Source: Mycoemilia scoparia
Taxonomy: Eukaryota; Kickxellomycota; Kickxellomycetes; Kickxellales; Kickxellaceae
Direction: 5' to 3'
Length of the DNA: 15,727 nucleotides
Assembly: GCA_027575805.1 (NCBI GenBank)
Contig: JANBPU010000341.1
Span: 1-15,727, forward strand
The notes beneath the pieces were generated by a model. The model saw only the letters and a list, made by a program, of their open reading frames with translations, searched no databases and had not been told where the DNA came from. A program made the position numbers and the translations under genes. Of this stretch, positions 1 to 8,075 are shown piece after piece (within the stretch, counting starts at the first letter, position 1; every line of letters starts with the position of its first letter).

Positions 1-378
1 ATCTATAGGATTGGCTGCAATAAACTGCCAAGTTAAACCTTTAAAGTAGTAATAATTCTTAGTAGAAATATATATATTTAATTAAATCCTTTCAACCTAA
101 AGTTTATTAAAAACAATTAGTAAAAGAGTTAGTAATATATATAAAAGAAGATAATAAAAACTCTCTATTGTTCCTAATATTCTGAACATATATCCTATTT
201 GATCTAATATTTGGACCCTTCAGAACCCTTGGAATATTCTGATGATTTAGAGTAGACCAAATAATATTAATGATTAGGCTAATGATTAAATCACAGCCTA
301 TCATAACTATAAAGAAAGAATAAAGAGTAGAATACATCAAGGTTAAGACAAGATAAGTCTGTCCAATAAAATATAAAC
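1..378. other. AT-rich spacer with a weak minus-strand frame
   Basis: No recognisable gene. A minus-strand frame runs from an ATG at 335-337 to a stop near 107 (about 76 residues). Its first 25 or so residues are hydrophobic and could form one membrane segment; the rest is Asn/Ile/Arg-rich and looks like AT-driven composition. It lies downstream of, and on the same strand as, the orphan gene at 379-1308, so it may simply be that gene's 3' untranslated region. At this base composition, open frames of this length are expected by chance. Confidence 0.35.
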
Positions 379-1308
379 CTATTGTCTAATTCTCCTTGAC
401 TTTTTTACTCTTTTATTCCTTCTCATATCTGTGACTGTATATTTGTACCAACAATGACCTTCAACCTGACCCATAATAGTTGCCACCCAAGGCAAATATT
501 GTAAGGTCACATTCCTAATACACACACCATGCTGTTGTGCCCAGATAGCTAATGCATCATCAGCTTTACTCCATAATAAGTAAACATTTGGGTGTCGTCC
601 AGTAGAAGTATTAGACTCTGGAACTGATAAATCTGGGGATAACCCAGAGAAGTCATTGATGGGCACTTCAATAGATGGATTTCTCACATCTACCATGATT
701 TCACTAGAAATTCTATTGTATGCTTCTTTAAGAGGCTCAAACAATCTCTTTGCATCCATCAAAGAATCTGTATATAAGCCTTGGGCATAGTCTATGTTTG
801 GGTTGATACCAACCTTGACTAGATAGCTAATCGCTAAGAATACACAAGCATTATGAAGAAGAATGAGGTTTGCCACCACTTGTTTGCCCTGCTCAACAGT
901 AAGTAGAGCCTGTTGTTGTTCTGTTGATCTAAAAGAGGGGAGCAGGTATTTGACAAATGTTTGAACAGCAGTCAAATCATATATCCCAACTTGCTTGATC
1001 ATATCATTGATTTTAATCATGGTATTGATATTCCTGATGAGCTCTCTATTGTTCAGTTTTTTCTGTGCAAACACAAAAGCAGCAATATAGAGAATCCTGT
1101 ATCCTCTTGTGGCCCATATGTTGGGATTAATGTTAAGCAAACATGAGATAGTGACTGAATGGCTAGCAAGAGCATTATCTATATCTACGGTGATTTTTTT
1201 GTAACCAGAAATACAACTTGCGTTTGTTCTACTAAGGGAAGGTACAACAATTGTTCTAGGAGCATAATGTCTCTGAAAACTATCAGTTAATTGAACGATA
1301 TCTGGCAT
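379..1308 (-). CDS. Orphan 309-residue protein with basic C-terminal tail (possible nucleocapsid/coat-like relic)
   Basis: An intact intronless frame from ATG (1306-1308) to TAG (379-381). I do not recognise the family. The protein has no signal peptide or clear membrane segment. The middle (about residues 70-200) is rich in Ile, Leu and Val and reads as mainly helical. A Ser/Pro/Asp-rich linker follows (about 205-240), then a Trp-containing block with LLWSKADDALAIW and YLPWVATIMGQVEGHCW. The last 15 residues are highly basic (RRNKRVKKSRRIRQ). A helical core with an Arg/Lys arm is a plan seen in RNA-virus nucleocapsid and coat proteins, and fungal chromosomes do carry captured viral genes, so an endogenous viral origin is possible; this is inference from shape and context. 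A host RNA-binding protein is equally open. The lack of disabling mutations and a TATAAAAG box about 75 bases upstream suggest that it is expressed. Confidence 0.65.
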   Translation of the reverse strand: MPDIVQLTDSFQRHYAPRTIVVPSLSRTNASCISGYKKITVDIDNALASHSVTISCLLNINPNIWATRGYRILYIAAFVFAQKKLNNRELIRNINTMIKINDMIKQVGIYDLTAVQTFVKYLLPSFRSTEQQQALLTVEQGKQVVANLILLHNACVFLAISYLVKVGINPNIDYAQGLYTDSLMDAKRLFEPLKEAYNRISSEIMVDVRNPSIEVPINDFSGLSPDLSVPESNTSTGRHPNVYLLWSKADDALAIWAQQHGVCIRNVTLQYLPWVATIMGQVEGHCWYKYTVTDMRRNKRVKKSRRIRQ

Positions 1309-1381
1309 CCTAGAGTAAGAGTAAGAGTTGAAAGGAAGGTTGTGATAAGAATTCTCTACAAATGTTGAGAAAAGTTGGCTT

Positions 1382-1389
1382 CTTTTATA
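1382..1389 (-). promoter_or_regulatory. TATA-like box upstream of the 309-residue orphan
   Basis: The minus strand reads TATAAAAG here, about 75 bases ahead of the ATG at 1308. Similar spacing is seen ahead of the Aim41 gene and the 38-residue ORF. The call is by motif and position only. Confidence 0.4.
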
Positions 1390-1927
1390 ACCTTTTGGCT
1401 ATACTATATCTATATTCTATATGTCCCTAGTTTCGTGTATTTGAATGTCGAAATTGTTGGTTGTCAGGAAAATAAAAATTGCAACCAAATTTTCAAAATT
1501 TTGCTCAACATATAGTATATGGTTACTTTGATAAAATTTTGCTTTAGTATGATTGTTCCCAATGTTTAAAATAAATTTATTTCAATTATAATAATCAACA
1601 GTAACTATTAGATAAGTAAAATGTTAGATGAAAATATATAAGAATGGCCTTACATTTTCTCAATTGATTTGACAAAAAATTTTTGAAAAATATCGTCCCC
1701 CCCCCCGCCCCAACACAACTAAAGATAATGGAAAATTGCTATAAATATTATCCGGACTTTTGTATAATTGGGTTCAATTAGTTTATTATGAACAGGAAAA
1801 TATATTCTTGAGCAGCAAGTTGCGCTGTACTCAAATTGTACAATTCTGATCCTAGCCCAATTACAATAAAAGCGTAATTTTTTCTAAATTTTCTAAATTA
1901 CTTGTTTGTACTTTTTTATAAGGCAAA

Positions 1928-1997
1928 TTATACAAGACCATAGTCAATAATGGATCCCTAGGAGCTGCTTATCAAATGGACCATGATTAGGTCAAAA
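1928..1997. repeat. Dispersed repeat, copy A
   Basis: This stretch aligns in the same orientation with 15503-15571 over about 69 columns at roughly 70% identity with one gap. The best-kept blocks are TTATACAA, ATCAAATGG and GGTCAAAA, and their spacing agrees to within one base. Two copies 13.5 kb apart suggest an old mobile-element fragment or a shared non-coding element. The alignment was made by eye. Confidence 0.5.
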
Positions 1998-2500
1998 CCT
2001 GGGGATAAATATCTGCCTAGCTTTTATTTGATCCCAAGTGAAAACCGACCATTTAGAGTACATGGTCAAAATCTTGTATATACACATAGTCTTCTTTGAT
2101 AGAAAGGTGGATACCTATAAATTGCAGAATACCAATTTGTCAATAACAAAAAAGATCAAGATTGAACCAAAATCCAAGGACTCACATTTGTATATTGTAG
2201 GAGTGAAATCCCAAATGTGGAATCTCATTATATTATATAAAAGTAATGGCAGATGTAGCCTAATAGCTCACATTAGGTTATAAATCGTTGTAGTTACTCT
2301 GATACTGTATTTACTAGATAATCAACGTATATATAAATATAGAGTTTAAATGAAAAGCAAACAAAATAGTGGAATACCCACCCTCATTTGGCTTTATAAT
2401 TTACAATTTTATTATTTATTAACTTGCTAATTTATTTATCTCCTTGCTTTATTTGTTTTGAAAAGTCGGTGATGCAGATTCTCCAGGGATAGGGAGTGCT

Positions 2501-2621
2501 ACAATCATAGGAAAAGTCATATTTATGGGGGGAAAATAAAAGCCAGATACAGTCTATCAGGACCAACATCCCACTATTGAGCAAAGGATTGAAGCCTAAC
2601 TGGGATTGATTCTATGATTGT
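2501..2621. repeat. Short inverted repeat (10-bp perfect arms)
   Basis: ACAATCATAG at 2501-2510 is exactly complementary to CTATGATTGT at 2612-2621, about 100 bases apart. It could be a small non-autonomous element or chance; no target-site duplication was recognised. Confidence 0.3.
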
Positions 2622-3260
2622 ACAACATGACACAGAATGTTCAATTAGCAACCAGCCAGAGCGAAATGTATCTCTGTTAGGGCGAGAGAGAAAGTTGGCA
2701 CTATAAATACTTTTGATAGATTATTCTGTGTCTTGTTTTAGCATATAAGCAATATTATAGTTAACTAGTCAACAGTCATATGGATACTACTATCTTGTTG
2801 CTCAGGGATGACATTGTGTTTATGGGAATGGTCAAATTTAAAAAAAGGTTAGTATAGCTAGATCAGCATTTAAGGCTGCAATACAATTGTTTGCCAGATA
2901 AAATATTGTGGAAAACTACACCACTCGTTTGATTTATGTGCGTATATTTTGCTTCTATCAATTCAAGAAAAAATGTTTTATGTTTACATGTGTGTCTAAA
3001 GTGATTTGACTCTATGAACGACTTACCATGTAATTTACTACAACCATTTGTAACCAGTAGTATTTTATCAAGGATAAATGCCAGACTAGCTCTCTAATTG
3101 TCACTCGCTACTAATCATTTTTTACACGACGATGATGACGATGATTCAGGATTTTTACATTCGCCCACTATTTTATTATAGTGATATGTTCTATAATGAA
3201 TACAAATAACAAAAGAATGACTTTGGAAGAATCTGTCTAATGCACGCTTAAACATATGGA

Positions 3261-3381
3261 TATATTTACAAGTATTACTCTTTACAACGCCTGGTAATTG
3301 AATGGCTGGTGATGAATAGACGTATTAATCTGACAGATTTGGGGGTGACGGGAGTTGTAAAGAGTGATTCCTGTAAATATA
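3261..3381. repeat. Imperfect inverted repeat, 31-base arms (hairpin-forming)
   Basis: The left arm 3261-3291 and right arm 3351-3381 are reverse complements at 27 of 31 positions, separated by 59 bases. The shared core includes GTTGTAAAGAGT. Arms this long and similar are unlikely by chance in so small a space. A miniature inverted-repeat element, a fold-back transposon remnant or a structured transcript are all possible. Similarity between the arms may continue weakly outward. Confidence 0.7.
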
Positions 3382-4001
3382 CTTAAAGGTATTAGTATAA
3401 ATTATTGATAAACTGATAATTGTAAAGATATAGACATAAAGTGGAATTATTTTGTGCTCTTTTATATAATCACAGCCATTTGCAAAGGCCAGAGAAAAAA
3501 AAGTCGAGTTTGTACTGACCAAATGTACCTGGGAAATATGCTGCTCAGTTCTAAATGAATTATCCAAACTAAATCCATGAATCTATAACAACTGTGTTAA
3601 CGGGTAGTCATATTTTTTTACCTTGCTGACACAAACTATGTATGTGGTTTGGCAAATAGCTTTGGTTTTTGTGATTACAATATAAATTGTCTTTACATTG
3701 TGACTTTATATTTTAAATAGGGCAGTATAAATAGTACGGCAATCTATCTAGTAGACTTTACATAGCATATTTAAATAATAAATGTGGGTTTACAGTCAAT
3801 GGCCCACAGGTCTTGAAGATTCATATGATACCCTGTAAAGTCTTTTATGAGACAACAGGTTATAAATTTTTTAAACAATTGTAAAGCTGATAGAATTTCT
3901 CTTAAATATACCTTGTTTTTCTTTAATAAATGTATTGGCAATGATCTTGAAAACAAAAATATTTAATGCTTGGTAAAGAAAAAAAGGGGGGCAAGTAAAT
4001 T

Positions 4002-5600
4002 TTACCAACAAGACAAAAATATTGTATTGGGAAATTGAATCTTTAGATGCTCCAGCATATCTGACATGATGCCAAAACGCATATTGACGACTCTGACATT
4101 AGGAAACATCCGAACAAATGTTACAAGCTCTTCAACATTATATTCCTTTAGGATATACAAGGTCAAGATTAGAACACTTTTTAATGTAATGCTATTATTG
4201 TTGCTGCCAGAAGCAGAAGATGCTGTTGCTGCTAGAGTTTGGATATTGGAAAAGTTGTCTATGTTTATATCGACTTCCTCCAGCAAAGGGAATTTTCTCA
4301 GCAAATAAAGTATTCGTGGACTAAATTTGATTCTAAACGAACTGAATGATTTTATAGTGTTGTTTTTGTTGATGTCAATCAAATTGGTTGGCGTTAAGGC
4401 CTCTTCGTCACTGTTGTTGTTGATATCTTTTCCTGGTTTTACAAAAAGAGTATCATTCCAAATGTCTGACTCAATAGAATAATGTGGAGAAATGTCTATG
4501 TTGATTAATTTCTCCATGACCTTGCTTGACGATCCCATTAATTTACGCAATGTAGCAGCGATTTCGTTTGGACTTATAATATGCGATAAATGTAATGATA
4601 GTGTTTCAAGATTAGAGCATTTTTGATCAATGGTATCAACAATGGATTGGTTTATAATTGTCAGGCTTAGGTATTTCAATTTTTTAAGTCCTGAAATCAT
4701 AAACTCAAGCGATTTGTACATGTTCATTGTTTGTTGTTCATTTGGCACTTTGGGAAACACTGGACCACACTCAAGAGCAAATGATTCAAGGTTTGGAAAC
4801 ACCGCGCCCAATTTTTCGAGGCCGCCAACTTCTTGTGTCGCGATTTCCGAAAGCAAGCTTATTGGAAAATTGATTGATTTCAATTTTGGGTATACTCTGT
4901 TGCTGAATGATCGAGAGTTTTCGAATAGAAATTCTGATATCATGGTAGTTCCTGTTGCAGCATCACTATTACTACTACTAATACCACTACTACTACTACT
5001 GCTGCTGTTGCTGCTGTTGCTGCTGCTGCTACAACTATTGAAGTAGGGAGGGATGTAGAGGGTTTCCAGGTTTCTAAAATAATCCAAAATCTTGAATATT
5101 AATATAGGGCCATTGGTATTGGTTACCTCAAGCGTTTTTAGATTGTTATAATAACGCGGGCGACCAGGCTCAGCAAATATGCCGTCGGGAATATCCAATT
5201 TGTACGCATTTATTACTAGTTTCTCAACATGGCGATGATGGTCAAGCTTTAAGAATTGTTGGAAGCTTGATACGTTGTCCGAGCTGCATCTGATTTCGAT
5301 TTCTTTTAAATTGGGGAAATGTCTCATCAAATTTGTAGGCAAAGTAGAGTCGTATGGTGGTATCATCACGATTTTCTCTGTGACCATGTGCAGGTTATCC
5401 GAATCGATATTGGGGACCATAAAGGGAAGGTTTGCTGGATCTAAAGGCTCTATGTGGATTATAGTCTCCGCTTTATATTTATCAACCGTTCTTTTCCATT
5501 CTAGTGAGATCAGTGACAGATTGTAGAGCGATAGAAGGTCCCGAGATCGATGTAAATATCTACAAATGCTGAGTCTGATATCAGACGATAATAACTTCAT
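4002..5600 (-). CDS. F-box/leucine-rich-repeat protein
   Basis: Read from the ATG at 5598-5600, this gives 532 residues. The open frame runs 11 codons further upstream only from a TTG, and the F-box begins right after this ATG. Residues 1 to about 48 resemble an F-box (LLSSDIRLSICRYL, then LSLISLEWKRTV), the segment that binds Skp1 in SCF ubiquitin ligases. The rest has degenerate leucine-rich repeats, seen as recurring FPNLKEIEI, LKTLEV, LETLYI, FPNLESFAL, LKYLSL, LETLSL and FPNVRVVNM, which in this family recruit the substrate. A Ser/Asn run (about residues 190-215) interrupts the repeats and is encoded by a trinucleotide microsatellite, so its length probably varies between strains. No intron is needed. 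The substrate and a specific orthologue cannot be named. F-box assignment is good; role in an SCF complex is inferred from the family. Confidence 0.85.
   Translation of the reverse strand: MKLLSSDIRLSICRYLHRSRDLLSLYNLSLISLEWKRTVDKYKAETIIHIEPLDPANLPFMVPNIDSDNLHMVTEKIVMIPPYDSTLPTNLMRHFPNLKEIEIRCSSDNVSSFQQFLKLDHHRHVEKLVINAYKLDIPDGIFAEPGRPRYYNNLKTLEVTNTNGPILIFKILDYFRNLETLYIPPYFNSCSSSSNSSNSSSSSSSGISSSNSDAATGTTMISEFLFENSRSFSNRVYPKLKSINFPISLLSEIATQEVGGLEKLGAVFPNLESFALECGPVFPKVPNEQQTMNMYKSLEFMISGLKKLKYLSLTIINQSIVDTIDQKCSNLETLSLHLSHIISPNEIAATLRKLMGSSSKVMEKLINIDISPHYSIESDIWNDTLFVKPGKDINNNSDEEALTPTNLIDINKNNTIKSFSSFRIKFSPRILYLLRKFPLLEEVDINIDNFSNIQTLAATASSASGSNNNSITLKSVLILTLYILKEYNVEELVTFVRMFPNVRVVNMRFGIMSDMLEHLKIQFPNTIFLSCW
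4966..5030. repeat. ACT/GCT trinucleotide microsatellite in the F-box gene
   Basis: An interrupted run of ACT and GCT units on the plus strand encodes AGT/AGC serine codons on the minus strand. It gives a Ser-rich loop between leucine-rich repeats. Being in frame, length changes would leave the gene intact. Confidence 0.85.
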
Positions 5601-5670
5601 TGTATTCGGTAGTCGTTGTTGTAGTAAAAGCAAGCTTAGGGATGTGAAGTTTGGGGAACAGTGTATAACT

Positions 5671-5677
5671 ATAAAAT
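5671..5677 (-). promoter_or_regulatory. Weak TATA-like box upstream of the F-box gene
   Basis: The minus strand reads TTTTATAG about 75 bases before the F-box ATG, the same spacing as other starts in the window. Motif match only. Confidence 0.25.
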
Positions 5678-5989
5678 GTCTGGTGAGAGATGCCTTATTT
5701 GGGGGAATTTATATGTATCGAATATCGTGGATTCCTTTATTTGAAGTATTTCGAAGTATTGCCTACCAAAGGAATTATTGCCGTGCTTTCAAATGTTTTT
5801 GACAGAATATGAGATGCTGTTAATACGAATCGCTAGAATCAAAGCAATGACCTTAAAGAAAAGGGGTGGTATTTTCACTCAAAGAAAATAATTGTAAAGC
5901 TATAGTCATCACATGCTTTTGCTGATTTTGTGACTTCTACGCAAAGAACTGTTTATACGTTTAACGACATTCGTGGGGAGCATTATTAG

Positions 5990-7130
5990 AGAATTGAGAT
6001 CAGAGTAAAAGAACACATATGCATGCGACCATTTCTTACATGGGCACAAGCCACTTTACGAAATAGGCATCTAAATGACATGTTCTCAATCAAAAGGGGA
6101 ACATACCCGTCGTAGCCATATGGAAGATTCCTGCGCGTTTGGTCTGCAAGTAGCTATACATTTTAATATGTTATTATAGAGCTTATTTTGGTGATACACT
6201 TTTAAAAGAGACTCTGCCAAATACTATAAGGAAGAGGATAGATGGCTTACTTCTGGAATGCTGTTTACAAATACAGTGATGTTTTGAAGGACAGCCATTT
6301 TATCTGCAACTACATTAGAAATATCATTGTAGCAATTGTGTGGAGCCATTTCTTTGGCAGTGCAAGCAGAAATTCACAACTTTCTGTTACAATGCCCACT
6401 GCTATCTAATACCAGGTCGTATATGTGTGACTATGTGAAAATGAGGACATTTGATTTTGTGGTGTTTTCAGGCTAATTTTTATAATTAAGCTCTATAGAT
6501 AAGACAAGCTCATGGCTGAATATCGTGGTTGGAGATAATGTAAACTTAGTAAACAATTTCTGAGGAATATTTTCACAACCAAAAGCATCGCATTGATATT
6601 CCGAATCTATAGGAATGTCAAACGTCTTTTGGGATACTTGCGTTTACTAATTGGCTGGATTTGATATGCCATTTTGACTAAATATGCTAGGAATTTTGAT
6701 CATTACTTTTCAACTAGTGCTCTTTTATAAAACATTGCAAACTGTCGGGCTTTTCCCACATCGACTCTGATTGTAATACACTCTAGCAAAATATGTTGGG
6801 CTTTCCATAACATAGATTGTTTAGTGGATAGTTGGCTGCTTTGATGTCTTTGATGGTCATCAAGTAAACACCAAATGGGACTGATATCAGGCACTTGATA
6901 GTTGTAAACACATAAAGTAATGAATTGTATAACTCAGATGCTTTGGCAGGATACATATAGACTGGCTTATTCGCAGGTTCAGTCCATGTTACACCCTGGC
7001 AATAACACATTTGGATTCCAATCAGTGTGAATGATTCTATTACAATTATTGTTGGAACTGAAATAGAATCTATACTAAATAAAATTCTATAAAAAGGAAG
7101 TATTTTATTGTGATATTTTTGCCAGGACAC
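5990..7130 (-). pseudogene. Degenerate transposase-like relic, probably KDZ type
   Basis: The minus strand carries a series of coding-like blocks that follow one another in different frames. From 7128 down to 6783 there are 115 codons without a stop; a second frame covers about 6894-6703; a third is open at 6622-6476 (49 codons, containing QCDAFGCENIPQKLF and LSPTTIFSHEL), then past in-frame stops at 6373-6227 (49 codons) and beyond 6224; a final frame at 6140-6093 reads KRAGIFHMATTGMFPF before a stop. The Cys pair followed by L-x-P-T-x-x-F-x-x-E-L, and later the G-I-F-x-M-A...G-x-P block, resemble in order and type motifs of Kyakuja-Dileera-Zisupton transposases, abundant in early-diverging fungi and basidiomycetes. 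At least three frame changes and several stops show that it is dead. The decayed frames are seen; the KDZ label is my inference. The part above 6700 could belong to something else. Confidence 0.45.
7104..7109 (-). terminator. AATAAA polyadenylation signal of the 312-residue orphan
   Basis: The minus strand has AATAAA about 30 bases after the stop codon at 7137, a normal position for a poly(A) signal. This places the end of the transcript at the edge of the transposase-like relic. Confidence 0.45.
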
Positions 7131-7136
7131 GATCCG

Positions 7137-8075
7137 CTAGATACTACGTGCTCTTTTGATCTTGGCACCTAGCGAACGACCATCATTGCTGTCAACAACA
7201 CAGCCTGGGAAGTTGAGCCTGCGTTTACGATTTGGCCTACTAAGGGGCTCTTTTCCTGGCTCATTCCCAAGGTCGGGACAGTTAAACTCGGAGAAACCCT
7301 TGTCAACAACTCTGACTTCACCACTAGTTTTAGAAGCCAAGTTTTGAGTCCTGATGCTCCTTTCAAACAAGCCGTGGCTATTGGAGCAACCTGGGTGGTC
7401 TTGCTCTCCGTCTACCCACAGCTGAGCACAGAGTGGTGAATTTGGCGAGCAGGAGTCATCGGCCGTAAGTTCTGGCGTTTGGATGGGTAGCAGTAAGCGT
7501 TGGGACTGTTGAAGGAGCTCAGCCTCTATGCGACTTAATTCCAAAGAAATAACCTCATATTGTTCCCAACACTCATTATATAGCCGGAAAATAGCATCAA
7601 TACTATCCGCATTGTCACTCTCGCCACCATTATCGTCATTGATAGTATTGTCGTTCTGTTCAGGGAAAGGAAAGTAATCAATGATAGGGAAATGGCGCTC
7701 AGATGGGGAGAATGCTGAGAACCTGGCTCTGTGGTCGTCATAACCCTCATGGGTTCTATCCGGGAAGTCGGAGCTTAGGCTATCACTACTGGAATCGTTG
7801 TATGGGATGGTATCAAAGGCTCCCTGATCCATGTCTCCACTAAAGCATTTGCATGGCGATAGAGATGGTGGTGGTTGTACTGGTGGACTGAGCTTGGTCG
7901 GCATACTAACCATAGGAAACGGTGATCTGTTGTCTAAACAGCGTTCGTGAGATAATCTACTTATCTCACGCTCAACATTGCAATCATCGTCGAAAATATT
8001 TTGGGAACTTTTGTAGTGCGCAATCGTCTTGCCCTCTGTGGAGTCCTTATTACGGTCGTTGCTTTGAATAGGCAT
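7137..8075 (-). CDS. Orphan, probably nuclear, disordered protein of 312 residues
   Basis: ATG at 8073-8075 to TAG at 7137. I recognise no family. The N-terminal half is disordered and rich in Ser, Asp and Pro, with a Pro-rich patch around residues 58-73. One ordered segment stands out at about residues 157-197 (DAIFRLYNECWEQYEVISLE and the Leu/Gln-rich stretch after it), which should form an amphipathic helix suited to dimerisation or partner binding. The C-terminus is basic, with RPNRKRRLNF and, at the very end, KIKRARSI, resembling nuclear localisation signals. There is no DNA-binding domain I can name, so a regulatory or scaffold role is only a guess. It is transcribed divergently from the Aim41 gene across a 780-base shared spacer. 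Base composition is more balanced than the surrounding spacers, supporting a real gene. Confidence 0.7.
   Translation of the reverse strand: MPIQSNDRNKDSTEGKTIAHYKSSQNIFDDDCNVEREISRLSHERCLDNRSPFPMVSMPTKLSPPVQPPPSLSPCKCFSGDMDQGAFDTIPYNDSSSDSLSSDFPDRTHEGYDDHRARFSAFSPSERHFPIIDYFPFPEQNDNTINDDNGGESDNADSIDAIFRLYNECWEQYEVISLELSRIEAELLQQSQRLLLPIQTPELTADDSCSPNSPLCAQLWVDGEQDHPGCSNSHGLFERSIRTQNLASKTSGEVRVVDKGFSEFNCPDLGNEPGKEPLSRPNRKRRLNFPGCVVDSNDGRSLGAKIKRARSI

Larger units (their letters stand above)
1309..4001. other. 2.7-kb gene-poor spacer with repeats
   Basis: I find no convincing gene. The stretch contains a C-run (1697-1711), one copy of a dispersed repeat (1928-1997), an 8-bp inverted repeat (2183-2190 with 2212-2219), a 10-bp inverted repeat (2501-2510 with 2612-2621) and a long imperfect inverted repeat (3261-3381). 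A plus-strand TATAAATA near 2702 is followed by an ATG at 2779 with a 25-codon frame ending near a GTTAGT donor-like site; I could not extend it into a gene. Minus-strand frames at 3115-3255 (46 codons) and 3325-3567 overlap the arms of the inverted repeat and are not credible alone. A multi-exon gene with short exons cannot be fully excluded. Confidence 0.5.

Noticed and set aside
1697..1711. C-rich run as a possible G-quadruplex or telomere-like sequence
   Set aside because: A single homopolymer run without repeated spacing; neither telomere-like nor a standard quadruplex pattern.
2038..2283. Plus-strand open frame, 73 codons from its first ATG
   Set aside because: Asn/Lys/Ile composition as expected from AT-rich DNA, overlaps inverted repeats, no domain or convincing promoter.
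2779..2853. Short plus-strand exon candidate after a TATAAATA box, ending at a GTTAGT donor-like site
   Set aside because: Joining to the nearest CAG acceptor near 2900 gives an immediate stop, and no further exon was found.
3115..3567. Two minus-strand frames in register (3115-3255 and 3325-3567) that look like exons of one gene
   Set aside because: Their shared peptide pattern (NTxKYI) comes from the two arms of the inverted repeat, and no donor/acceptor pair joins them convincingly.
4630..5046. Plus-strand open frame of 138 codons ending in a poly-Leu run
   Set aside because: It lies antisense to the F-box gene, and its Leu run is the complement of the Ser microsatellite; no domain is visible.
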